Shown: one piece after another, positions 1-5,823 of the stretch
Position numbering within the stretch: the first letter of the stretch is position 1
Layout: each line of letters begins with the position of its first letter
DNA from: Candidatus Tepidiaquacellales bacterium UBA6667
GTDB taxonomy: Bacteria > Bacteroidota > Ignavibacteria > Tepidaquicellales > Tepidaquicellaceae
NCBI GenBank assembly: GCA_002455255.1
Contig: DKKL01000055.1
Span: 2,561-15,565 of the forward strand
Length of the DNA: 13,005 nt
Direction: 5' to 3'
Translations under genes and position numbers: made by a program
The notes under the pieces: model-generated
What the model was told of the DNA's origin: nothing
What the model saw: the letters and a program-made list of their open reading frames with translations, nothing else
The model's database searches: none

Positions 1-153
1 GCTGATGAAAATGACCTCTGGGGCTGGAGAACAACAATTGAAATGCCCGATGATAATAGTTTGTTAATAACGATGTATAATGTTTTTCCGGAAATGGATG
101 GTAATCCTTCTTTTGAAGCAAAGGCAGTAGAATTTAATTATAAAAGGGTTTAA
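1..153 (+). CDS. C-terminal end of a DUF1579-like protein (partial)
   Basis: An open frame runs from the first base to a TAA at 151-153 and gives the last 50 residues of a protein whose start lies outside the window. The visible part alternates beta-strand-like stretches (WRTTIEMPDDNSLLITMYN, then VEFNYKRV at the end). A closing 'a-VEFNYKR' strand after a 'f.MY..fP..dG...F' segment is the usual end of DUF1579 proteins, a lipocalin-like beta-barrel family of unknown function. That assignment is from memory of the family and rests on a short segment. The DUF1801 gene follows after only 20 bp on the same strand, so the two may be co-transcribed. Function is not known. Confidence 0.5.
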   Translation, partial: ADENDLWGWRTTIEMPDDNSLLITMYNVFPEMDGNPSFEAKAVEFNYKRV

Positions 154-173
154 GAAAATTAAAAAATAATTTT

Positions 174-596
174 ATGTACGAACCAAAAACAAAAGTAACA
201 GAAGTCAAGCCGGAAGATTTTCTAAATGCAGTTGAAGATGAGAAAAAAAGAAAAGAAGCGTTTGAAATATTGGCAATGTTTAAAAAAATAACCGGTGAAA
301 AACCAAAGATGTGGGGACCGACTATGATTGGTTTTGGAAAATATTTTTATAAATATGAAACCGGACACAGCGGAGAGTGCTTCATCACGGGCTTCTCACC
401 AAGAAAGCAGGCAATGACATTATATGTGCTTGGTAATTTCAAGGGTAAAGATGAGTTATTAAGTAAATTAGGAAAATACAAAAACGGTAAAAGTTGTTTA
501 TATATTAAAAAACTCGATGATATAGACAGAGGCGTGTTGAAAAAATTAATTGAAACAGCATATAAATATTGGAAATCAAAAAGCGGAGCGATATAA
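174..596 (+). CDS. DUF1801 family protein
   Basis: A 140-residue cytosolic protein with no signal peptide or membrane segment. Residues 46-57 (MWGPTMIGFGKY) followed by 'YETGHSGECFITGFSPRKQ' and 'MTLYVLGNF' form the typical DUF1801/YdhG-like core, which has an alpha/beta fold. The N-terminal region (V11-K38) reads as the helix with the 'PEDFL..V.DE.KR.....L' pattern common in the family. The C-terminal part (I111-S136) is also typical: 'Y.KKL.DID..VLKKLI......'. The biochemical role of the family is not established. The ATG at 174 is preceded only by an AT-rich leader with no Shine-Dalgarno site. The gene ends 27 bp before a strong hairpin that also serves the convergent redoxin gene. Family call is confident; function is unknown. 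Confidence 0.88.
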   Translation: MYEPKTKVTEVKPEDFLNAVEDEKKRKEAFEILAMFKKITGEKPKMWGPTMIGFGKYFYKYETGHSGECFITGFSPRKQAMTLYVLGNFKGKDELLSKLGKYKNGKSCLYIKKLDDIDRGVLKKLIETAYKYWKSKSGAI

Positions 597-623
597 TTAA
601 ATATATTAAACTTGGGAGATTAA

Positions 624-660
624 AAAAGGTTACACGGTTTTCACTATGTAACCTTTTAAA
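624..660. terminator. Bidirectional intrinsic terminator between convergent genes
   Basis: Perfect 11-bp stem: AAAAGGTTACA at 624-634 pairs with TGTAACCTTTT at 647-657, with a 12-nt loop. The right arm ends in a T run on the + strand and the left arm gives a T run on the - strand, so it can stop both the DUF1801 transcript (stop at 596) and the redoxin transcript (stop at 674). Confidence 0.85.
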
Positions 661-673
661 TTTTATAGAAGAA

Positions 674-1273
674 TTATCTTTTGATAGTGCAACCGAATGA
701 TTTTGTTTCAGCAGTTGTAATTGCATTTCCTGCTAAAAACTGATCGAGTGCATTTTTAAGATAAGTAGCAGTAACTGATGAAGCATCTTTGTTATCATCA
801 ATACTTCCGTGATAGATAACCTGCATTGAAGCATTATCAATTACATAAACTTCAGGAGTTCTCTCAGCACCGAACTGATCGGCAACAACATTATTCAAAT
901 CTTTTAACATTGGGAACGGATAACCTTTTTCTTCTTTATGAGAAGCAACAGAACCCGCATCTTCAGTTTTGTTTGAATTTATTCCCCAGAAAACTATACC
1001 TTGATCAGTATAATTTTTTGCAAGCTCATTAATTCTTTCTGTGTAGGGCTGAACGAATGGGCATTGAGTTGACCAAAACATAACTACAGTTGCTTTGCCG
1101 CCATTTTTGCTTAGGTCATAAGTAACACCATCAGTATTAACAATGGTGAAATCTTTAACTGCATCACCTACTTTGTATCCGCCGACAGAAGTTTTTTCAT
1201 CTGCGGTTACGAAGTTGAAAGTGAGAGCACCAACAACCAGAAGGCAAACGACTGATAAAATAATTTTTTTCAT
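674..1273 (-). CDS. Exported thioredoxin-fold redoxin (AhpC/TSA-like)
   Basis: A 199-residue thioredoxin-superfamily protein. Residues 1-24 are a signal peptide (KK, hydrophobic core IILSVVCLLVVGALTF, then VTA-DE as likely cleavage site), so it acts outside the cytoplasm. The redoxin core follows: 'VGDAVKDFTIVNTDG' at 35-49, an active-site WSTQCPFV at 67-74 and the cis-proline segment RTPEVYVID at 138-146. Only Cys71 of the usual CxxC is present; position 74 is Val. A second cysteine, Cys195, sits in a C-terminal GCTIKR tail that recurs in this redoxin subfamily, so it may be the resolving cysteine (inference). The start is supported by a clear Shine-Dalgarno GAAAGGAAT just upstream (1278-1286 on the + strand), one of the few in this window. 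Role is probably peroxide or disulfide redox chemistry; the substrate is unknown. Confidence 0.88.
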   Translation of the reverse strand: MKKIILSVVCLLVVGALTFNFVTADEKTSVGGYKVGDAVKDFTIVNTDGVTYDLSKNGGKATVVMFWSTQCPFVQPYTERINELAKNYTDQGIVFWGINSNKTEDAGSVASHKEEKGYPFPMLKDLNNVVADQFGAERTPEVYVIDNASMQVIYHGSIDDNKDASSVTATYLKNALDQFLAGNAITTAETKSFGCTIKR

Positions 1274-1343
1274 AATGATTCCTTTCTTATTTATTTTATT
1301 AATATACTAAAATTTTGATATAAATGTTATACTTTAAATGAAC

Positions 1344-1356
1344 GAACAATTTGTTC
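1344..1356. promoter_or_regulatory. Candidate operator: perfect 13-bp palindrome
   Basis: GAACAA-T-TTGTTC is a perfect palindrome about 70 bp upstream of the redoxin start, in the 146-bp gap between DUF1338 and redoxin. It lacks a T run, so a regulator-binding site is more likely than a terminator. No regulator can be named. Confidence 0.35.
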
Positions 1357-1419
1357 CTGAACTTATAACGAAGAAGAAGGAGAAAAAGTTCAGAATTCAA
1401 ATAAAATTAAATAAAAATT

Positions 1420-2322
1420 CTATTTTTGACCGGTCTGGCTTGTGAAAGTGCTTTCAAAGATTTTGTCGGCATTTCCAGCTTCAAATCCTTCTCTGAAATG
1501 TTCTCTTTTTCTCTCAGATGCGGGAAGATGAGCAAACTCCGGAAGAATACCCCGCTCTGCAAACTCTACATAACTGCCGGAAATAATTTTTTTCTCGCCA
1601 TTCTCAAATTCCGCTTCGACGAGTTCTGCAACGGTTGAACTTTGGAGAAGCAAACCATCGGGAGATTTCTTTATCAAACCACCTGAATTGTTGAGTTTAA
1701 CTCCTATATTTAAAAGAAAGTTATTAAATTCTTCTAAAGTGTTATATCCGGCTTTTAATCTGTGAACACTAATGGTGTAATGATTCAGATAATATCTGTT
1801 ATAAATTACCCAAGCGGCATATTCGGAAACCGCGAGAAGTTTTTCGTAGTCTGATTTAGTTGGCAATCTCCAAAGCGACGAGTGAAGAAATTCATCAACA
1901 GCTTTTGGGTCGTCGAGATTGAGTGAGTCAACCGGGTCAGATTTAACTTCGTCGGTATAAGAAGTTATGATTTTTTGAATATCATCGGGTAAATCATTTA
2001 CGCGAAGTTCGCTGATGAAAATTCTGGGGAAGTATTTATTTTCAGGTTCATACCAGAAAGCGTTCAATTTTTTTTCTTCAAAGTCGTAAGCATCTTTTCT
2101 TTGATAGCCATAGTGAAGGAAAATTTTTTCGAGTGATTTTATTCCGAGCTGAGGTACACCCATAGTTCTGAAAGCTATGTGGTCATTGACAATGTCGTCA
2201 AAGTTTGTGATAATGCCTTCGGATACCATAGCGTTGAGAATTTTGTTTACATCGGGCACACGGTCGCGATATCTGTTCATAAGACCTTTTAGAATGAATT
2301 TGAGTGAGTCGTTATTGTTCAT
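1420..2322 (-). CDS. DUF1338 protein, 2-oxoadipate dioxygenase/decarboxylase (HglS)-like
   Basis: A 300-residue soluble protein of the DUF1338 family, which has a VOC-type fold. The family includes HglS (YdcJ), an Fe(II) enzyme that converts 2-oxoadipate to 2-hydroxyglutarate in lysine breakdown. Residues 47-53 read DHIAFRT; His48 and Arg52 have the spacing known for the metal-ligand His and substrate Arg in HglS. Further likely ligands are His181 or His187 in NHYTISVH (180-187) and Glu253 in YVEFAERG (251-258). 'QSSTVAE' at 227-233 precedes the last beta strands, as in the family. The protein is shorter than the roughly 450-residue HglS, matching the short DUF1338 branch whose substrate is not established. 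It is transcribed toward the redoxin gene, 146 bp away, so linkage is uncertain. Family is sure; the exact reaction is inference. Confidence 0.85.
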   Translation of the reverse strand: MNNNDSLKFILKGLMNRYRDRVPDVNKILNAMVSEGIITNFDDIVNDHIAFRTMGVPQLGIKSLEKIFLHYGYQRKDAYDFEEKKLNAFWYEPENKYFPRIFISELRVNDLPDDIQKIITSYTDEVKSDPVDSLNLDDPKAVDEFLHSSLWRLPTKSDYEKLLAVSEYAAWVIYNRYYLNHYTISVHRLKAGYNTLEEFNNFLLNIGVKLNNSGGLIKKSPDGLLLQSSTVAELVEAEFENGEKKIISGSYVEFAERGILPEFAHLPASERKREHFREGFEAGNADKIFESTFTSQTGQK

Positions 2323-2366
2323 AGAATAAGTTTTGTGAGTTGGATTTAGTGTAAATTACGAATGAT

Positions 2367-2504
2367 AAATTTGAAAATCAGTTTAAATAAAAGGGGACAG
2401 AGGTGGATATATATTTTGAAGAACGCAGGAGTCCTCTTCGAGAGACTCCTGCGGGACTGGAGGAAGAAATTTGAAAATCAGTTTAAATAAAAGGGGACAG
2501 AGGT
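2367..2504. repeat. 38-bp perfect direct repeat flanking a hairpin
   Basis: A 38-bp sequence at 2367-2404 (beginning AAATTTGAAAATCAG, ending GGGGACAGAGGT) recurs without mismatch at 2467-2504, exactly 100 bp away. Between the copies lies a hairpin: CGCAGGAGTC (2424-2433) pairs with GACTCCTGCG (2444-2453), with an inner CTC/GAG step. No coding potential is evident. Two copies only, so this is not a CRISPR. Confidence 0.9.
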
Positions 2505-2506
2505 AC

Positions 2507-2596
2507 TTGTCATTCTGAACGAAGTGAAGAATCTCATAAGAATTGAATAACTATTAAAAAGAGATTCTTCGGTCTCAAGCTCCCTCAGAATGACAA
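2507..2596. repeat. Long inverted repeat, 'TTGTCATTCTGA' family
   Basis: The left arm starts TTGTCATTCTGAACGAAGTG at 2507 and runs to 2535; the right arm, GAGATTCTTC through CAGAATGACAA (2561-2596), is its imperfect reverse complement. The outer 12 bp and the inner GAAGAATCTC/GAGATTCTTC blocks pair well. Arm ends of this type are a widespread non-coding repeat in Bacteroidota/Chlorobiota and other bacteria (family recognised from memory). It may be a MITE-like element, but no target duplication is clear. Confidence 0.8.
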
Positions 2597-2616
2597 CACC
2601 TTTTTTTAAAACCATC

Positions 2617-2667
2617 TTGTCATTCTGATCGTCCCTATGGGTACCCGTCTTTTGGGTGAAGGATCTC
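2617..2667. repeat. Degenerate second copy of the 'TTGTCATTCTGA' repeat
   Basis: TTGTCATTCTGA recurs at 2617-2628 and GTGAAGGATCTC at 2656-2667 matches the inner part of the same arm (GTGAAGAATCTC). The middle is replaced by unrelated sequence containing CCCTATGGGTACCCGTC. Only one arm is present, so this looks like a decayed or half copy. Confidence 0.55.
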
Positions 2668-2690
2668 TTTACATTTCTGCTGAAACATAT

Positions 2691-2790
2691 CACCACGAAT
2701 TTTCACGAATGAAACGAATTACACAAATCATAACTTTTTTGTTTTTCGTAATCATTAGTGAAATTCGTAAAATTAGTGTTAATTCGTGGT
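2691..2790. repeat. Inverted repeat, 'ACCACGAATT...AATTCGTGGT' family
   Basis: ACCACGAATT at 2692-2701 pairs exactly with AATTCGTGGT at 2781-2790. The flanking inner parts are built from repeated TTCACGAAT/ATTCGTAAA-type units, giving a long, imperfect, AT-rich hairpin of about 100 bp. The same family recurs at 4808-4945 and 4993-5037 in this window. Confidence 0.8.
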
Positions 2791-2802
2791 AAAAAAAAAC
2801 AA

Positions 2803-2837
2803 TCCTCCCCCTAAATCCACCTCCAAAGGGGGACCTT
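2803..2837. repeat. Short hairpin repeat, 'CCTCCCCCTAAATCC' type
   Basis: TCCCCCT (2806-2812) pairs with AGGGGGA (2827-2833) around a 14-nt loop. The sequence resembles a small intergenic repeat that I recognise from related genomes (CCTCCCCCT...AAAGGGGGAC). It is GC-rich against very AT-rich flanks and directly abuts the preceding inverted repeat after an A run. It could also act as a terminator for leftward transcripts, but no gene ends here. Confidence 0.55.
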
Positions 2838-2878
2838 GATTTGAAGTCAAAAAATAATTGTTTAAAGTAATGAAATAG

Positions 2879-2903
2879 ATTTTTATTTTACCGAAATAAA
2901 AAT
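2879..2903 (+). promoter_or_regulatory. AT-rich hairpin in the leader of the CoA-transferase gene
   Basis: ATTTTTATTT (2879-2888) pairs perfectly with AAATAAAAAT (2894-2903) across a 5-nt loop TACCG, 14 bp upstream of the ATG at 2918. The stem is purely A/T, so folding is weak. It could influence translation or be chance in AT-rich DNA. Confidence 0.3.
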
Positions 2904-2917
2904 TTTACACAAACAAT

Positions 2918-4243
2918 ATGTATATAAACAAACCATATCCGAAAAGTTTATCAGCAAAAGAAGCAGTTAAAAAAATAAAATCCGGTGATAATGTTTGGAT
3001 TCATTCTAACTGTGCCTTCCCGACTTTGCTTGTGGAAGCAATGTGTGACTATGCAAAAGAATCACCTGATGCAATTCAAAGAGTTAATATTTATCAACTG
3101 TTCACTTTTCAAAAAGCGAGATATGCTGATAAAGGAATGGAAAAAAACTTTACAGTGAAATCATTGTTCACAGGAGCGAGCGTTAGAGAAGCGGTGAACT
3201 CTTGCAGGGCAGATTTTATTCCGATATTTTTATCAGAGATTCCGAGATTGCTTGAGAGCAGAGAAATCCCTTTAGATGTTGCATTGATACAGCTTTCACC
3301 TCCGGATAAGCACGGGTTCTGTTCTTTTGGAGTGAGCAATGAGTGTTCAAAGATAGCGGCGGAAAATGCGAGAATGATAATAGCACATATAAATCCTGAG
3401 ATGCCGAGAGTATTGGGAGATAATTTTATACACATATCGCGAATTCAGTATATCGTGGAAGAAAGTTATCCCGTTTCGACATTACCAATGGTTGCCGATG
3501 GCTTACCGGAAGAGAGCAAAAAAGTTTTTGAAAAGATTGGTAAGAACATCGCATCACTGATAAACGACGGAGACACATTGCAGATGGGTATAGGTGCGAT
3601 ACCCGACGCGGTATTGCCACACTTGAAAGCGAAGAACGATTTGGGAATTCATACAGAAATGTTTTCAGACGGGCTTATAGAGTTGATGAAACTTGGAGTT
3701 GTGAACGGATTGAAAAAAACATTGCTTGAAGAAAAAGTTGTAGCATCTTTTGTGATTGGAACGAAAAATTTATTTGATTTTATAGATGACAATCCATTGA
3801 TAGAATTCAGGACATCAAGATTTACGAATGATCCGTTTGTGATTTCTCGAAACGAAAATATGATAAGTATAAACTCCGCAATTGAGATTGATATCACAGG
3901 ACAAGTATGTGCGGATTCGATAGGGAACAGACTATACTCCGGATTTGGAGGACAAGTAGATTTTATCCGCGGAGCGTCAAGAAGTAAAAACGGAAAGCCG
4001 ATAATAGCGATACCCTCAACAGCGAAAGACGGAACGATATCAAAGATAATGCCGATGTTATCAGCCGGAGCGGGAGTTACCACCTCGCGAGGCGATGTAC
4101 ATTATGTCATCACAGAAAACGGAATAGCAAATTTGTTTGGTAAATCCTTACGAGAGAGAGTAGAGTCATTGATATCCATAGCCCATCCAAAATTCCACGA
4201 AGAACTTTACGAAAAAGCAAAAGAACTGAAGTATTTTTGGTGA
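2918..4243 (+). CDS. Acetyl-CoA hydrolase/4-hydroxybutyrate CoA-transferase family protein
   Basis: A 441-residue cytosolic class I CoA-transferase, full length for the family. The N-terminal domain carries 'AKEAVKKIKSGDNVWIHS' (13-30) and 'LIQLSPPDKHGFCSFGVS' (123-140). The C-terminal domain carries 'LQMGIGAIPDAV' (221-232), GIHTEMFSDG (243-252), SGFGGQVDFIRGA (341-353) and 'VHYVITENGIANLFGKSLRER' (394-414). Glu247 in GIHTEMFSDG aligns with the glutamate that forms the CoA-thioester intermediate in 4-hydroxybutyrate CoA-transferase; GGQ (344-346) belongs to the CoA site. The reaction is transfer of CoA between acetyl-CoA and a short carboxylic acid, or slow hydrolysis. Sequence alone does not fix the acceptor. 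No other acid-fermentation gene is adjacent; the nearest neighbours are the DUF1338 gene, across a repeat-filled gap, and a convergent nucleotidyltransferase 27 bp downstream. Confidence 0.92.
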   Translation: MYINKPYPKSLSAKEAVKKIKSGDNVWIHSNCAFPTLLVEAMCDYAKESPDAIQRVNIYQLFTFQKARYADKGMEKNFTVKSLFTGASVREAVNSCRADFIPIFLSEIPRLLESREIPLDVALIQLSPPDKHGFCSFGVSNECSKIAAENARMIIAHINPEMPRVLGDNFIHISRIQYIVEESYPVSTLPMVADGLPEESKKVFEKIGKNIASLINDGDTLQMGIGAIPDAVLPHLKAKNDLGIHTEMFSDGLIELMKLGVVNGLKKTLLEEKVVASFVIGTKNLFDFIDDNPLIEFRTSRFTNDPFVISRNENMISINSAIEIDITGQVCADSIGNRLYSGFGGQVDFIRGASRSKNGKPIIAIPSTAKDGTISKIMPMLSAGAGVTTSRGDVHYVITENGIANLFGKSLRERVESLISIAHPKFHEELYEKAKELKYFW

Positions 4244-4270
4244 TTTTAAGTGAGGGAAATTTTTATGAAT

Positions 4271-4615
4271 TTATGAATTTCGTTTAACATTAAAGAAAAT
4301 TCCTTTTTCTTTGATCATTCTTCTGAAATCAGTGATTGGATTTAAAATATCACTTGAGGAATAAATTTTATAATCAATTACGACATTATATTTTAACATT
4401 AAATCAACTAAAACTTCTGAAATTTTAGATTCAAATTTCCAATCAATAAATCTATCAAAGATGATAGCGATGTCATAGTCAGAATGTTGTTGTTTATATC
4501 CAAAAGCACGCGAGCCGAAGAAATAAGTTCCTTTGAACTCCGGATAGTTTTTCAATAATGAACTGTTCAATTCATTTATGAATTTTTTAATCGAAAAATT
4601 ATTAATGTTTCCCAT
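4271..4615 (-). CDS. Minimal nucleotidyltransferase (MNT) domain protein
   Basis: A 114-residue protein made almost entirely of a DNA-polymerase-beta-type nucleotidyltransferase domain. The signature is GSRAFGYKQQHSDYDIAII: Gly34-Ser35, then Asp46 and Asp48 as the metal-binding pair, with Asp81 in VVIDYKIY as the probable third acidic residue. All catalytic positions are intact. Such small domains often form MNT/HEPN toxin-antitoxin pairs, where the MNT protein AMPylates the HEPN toxin, but no HEPN gene lies beside it, so it appears solitary. The start at 4615 is preceded by an A-rich leader without a Shine-Dalgarno site. It converges on the CoA-transferase gene. Its target is unknown. Confidence 0.85.
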   Translation of the reverse strand: MGNINNFSIKKFINELNSSLLKNYPEFKGTYFFGSRAFGYKQQHSDYDIAIIFDRFIDWKFESKISEVLVDLMLKYNVVIDYKIYSSSDILNPITDFRRMIKEKGIFFNVKRNS

Positions 4616-4689
4616 AAACTAAAATAACAAAAAATTATTTGATTATAATAGATAAAAAAATGGTAAGAGAATAGTGAATATTTTTTATT

Positions 4690-4728
4690 GGTAAAGTTTG
4701 GTAAAGAAATGGTCAAGAAACGGTAAAG
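4690..4728. repeat. Short degenerate tandem repeat (GGTAAAG units)
   Basis: GGTAAAG occurs at 4690-4696, 4700-4706 and 4722-4728, with GGTCAAG at 4711-4717, at a spacing of 10-11 bp, close to one helical turn. GGTAAGA upstream at 4662 may be a further decayed unit. It lies in a non-coding gap (4616-5011) upstream of the nucleotidyltransferase gene. Confidence 0.5.
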
Positions 4729-4807
4729 TTTTTTGGTGAGAATATGTTGTTATCAAGTTTGAGGAATGATAACTATGAGAAAGAACGGTGGTATTATTTA
4801 AAAAAAT

Positions 4808-4945
4808 TACCACGAATGTTCACGAATTAAATCCTGATAAATCGGGACAAGCTGGATTATACAAAGCGAATCAAAATTTTTTTAAAATATTTGATTTCAG
4901 TTTTCATTTGTGAAATTAGTCAAATTCGTGAAAATTCGTGGTGAA
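4808..4945. repeat. Inverted repeat, 'ACCACGAA...TTCGTGGT' family (second copy)
   Basis: TACCACGAATGTTCACGAAT at 4808-4827 is the imperfect reverse complement of ATTCGTGAAAATTCGTGGTG at 4923-4942. The interior differs from the 2691-2790 copy and includes CCTGATAAATCGGGACAAG (4833-4851), itself reminiscent of another intergenic repeat. The right part, 4901-4945, is repeated almost exactly at 4993-5037. No gene is seen between 4616 and 5011. Confidence 0.75.
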
Positions 4946-4992
4946 GCTTTAGTTAGTGAATAAGTTTTTAACCAAAGAGAATACAAGAATCG

Positions 4993-5037
4993 TTTTCATT
5001 TATGAAATTAGTCAAATTCGTGAAAATTCGTGGTGAA
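4993..5037. repeat. 45-bp direct copy of 4901-4945 overlapping a gene end
   Basis: This 45-bp segment matches 4901-4945 with one difference (A at 5002 against G at 4910), 92 bp apart. It contains the stop codon and the last eight codons of the HTH-protein gene at 5012-5614. Confidence 0.9.
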
Positions 5038-5614
5038 CGCTGTTTCCATTACTTTTCCCATTCCCGTTTCCATTCCCATTCAAATGCAAATTCTTTTTTA
5101 GTTGGTTCAAAAAATTTTCAGATAAATCGTTTGAAATGGAATTCGTGTTTTGTTTGAAGTCATACAATTCCGGGAAATGATTTTCAAAAGATGATTCGAA
5201 TTCCGGATTAATAATTTCCTTAGTGAACTCAAAATTTTTGGGAGTGTTGGAAGTGTTCGGGAGAAAGAAAAAATCATTTTCATAAATGAATTTTTCGATG
5301 AGGGAAAGATACTTCAGTTTTAGTTTGAGCAAGGTTTCAGTTTTTACATTTTTGAGATCACGACCGGCGAGAGTTGCGTCAATTTCATCACAAAAATTTT
5401 TAAGAGATTTAAGTCGTTCTTTAAAAGTGAAGTTAAGTTCCTCTTTGACGAACTCGGTGTAAGATTGATGATAGAGCTTGATGAAAGGAGAGAGAGATAC
5501 ATTCCATTGCATAAGAGTTTGTTTGCTGACGTGGAGGATTTTGGAAATTTTCTGAAATGATAATCCGGAAGCTCTAAGCAGAATGAATTTCTTTTTTGTG
5601 GATTCTGAGTGCAT
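5012..5614 (-). CDS. Helix-turn-helix protein with repeat-derived C-terminal tail
   Basis: A 200-residue protein with an N-terminal helix-turn-helix (residues 7-38): 'KKFILLRASGLSFQKISKILHVSKQTLMQWN' splits into a first helix, LSFQKISKIL, and a recognition helix, SKQTLMQWN. A helical, charged middle follows (54-113), with a GRDLKNVKTETLLKLKLKYL segment (84-103) like that of small phage- or transposon-associated HTH proteins known from Bacteroidota (from memory; a terminase-small-subunit-like role is possible). The rest is low complexity: an Asn-rich linker, then an NG repeat (179-191) encoded by CATTCC/CATTAC-type hexamers. The final eight residues, VHHEFSRI, and the stop are read from the intergenic repeat at 4993-5037. 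The original C-terminus was probably lost or extended. Likely DNA-binding; target unknown. It sits at the left edge of the accessory island. Confidence 0.7.
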   Translation of the reverse strand: MHSESTKKKFILLRASGLSFQKISKILHVSKQTLMQWNVSLSPFIKLYHQSYTEFVKEELNFTFKERLKSLKNFCDEIDATLAGRDLKNVKTETLLKLKLKYLSLIEKFIYENDFFFLPNTSNTPKNFEFTKEIINPEFESSFENHFPELYDFKQNTNSISNDLSENFLNQLKKNLHLNGNGNGNGKSNGNSVHHEFSRI

Positions 5615-5823
5615 AATTTTTTTGATTTAGCGGTTAAAGGAAAGAGATATTTAAATTGTCTGATGAACAGACATAGCAAAATAATAAATTTAAATTAAAT
5701 ATACCATATAATAATATGGGTATATGTTTAAATTAATTTGAGTCCGATGTAAGGCAATTATTATACCATAATTAGTTATAGTATATTAAAAATAATTATC
5801 TTATTTTAAAAAAATTAAAATCT
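5615..5823. promoter_or_regulatory. AT-rich divergent promoter region with two related palindromes
   Basis: This gap lies between the HTH gene (-) and the TcmP gene (+). It holds a 6-bp-stem hairpin TGTCTG/CAGACA (5657-5673). A 16-bp palindrome CCATAT-AATA-ATATGG lies at 5704-5719, and a 24-bp imperfect palindrome at 5762-5785 (TATACCATAA...TTATAGTATA, one mismatch). Both palindromes begin with TATACCATA (5700-5708 and 5762-5770), 62 bp apart, suggesting two sites for one dimeric regulator. The second ends 38 bp before the ATG at 5824, where it could block RNA polymerase. No clear -35/-10 pair is assigned. Confidence 0.45.

Noticed and set aside
2424..2453. Intrinsic terminator
   Set aside because: The hairpin is strong but has no T run on either strand and no gene ends near it.
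2367..2504. CRISPR array
   Set aside because: Only two repeat units are present, the 'spacer' contains a hairpin, and no cas gene is nearby.
2478..2696. 73-codon ORF on the - strand within the repeat cluster
   Set aside because: It runs through inverted-repeat sequence, its translation matches no family I know, and it has no upstream start signal; it is a by-product of repeat DNA.
3649..4083. 144-residue - strand ORF
   Set aside because: It lies wholly inside the CoA-transferase gene, antisense to well-conserved active-site motifs.
4271..4615. MNT/HEPN toxin-antitoxin pair
   Set aside because: The nucleotidyltransferase is solitary; neither flank encodes a HEPN protein with an R-x4-6-H motif.
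4616..5011. Insertion sequence remnant
   Set aside because: Repeats are present but no transposase fragment can be read in any frame; the sequence is non-coding repeat DNA.
5344..5679. 111-residue - strand ORF overlapping the HTH gene
   Set aside because: It shares the DNA of the 5012-5614 gene in another frame; that gene has a clear HTH motif, while this frame shows no domain.
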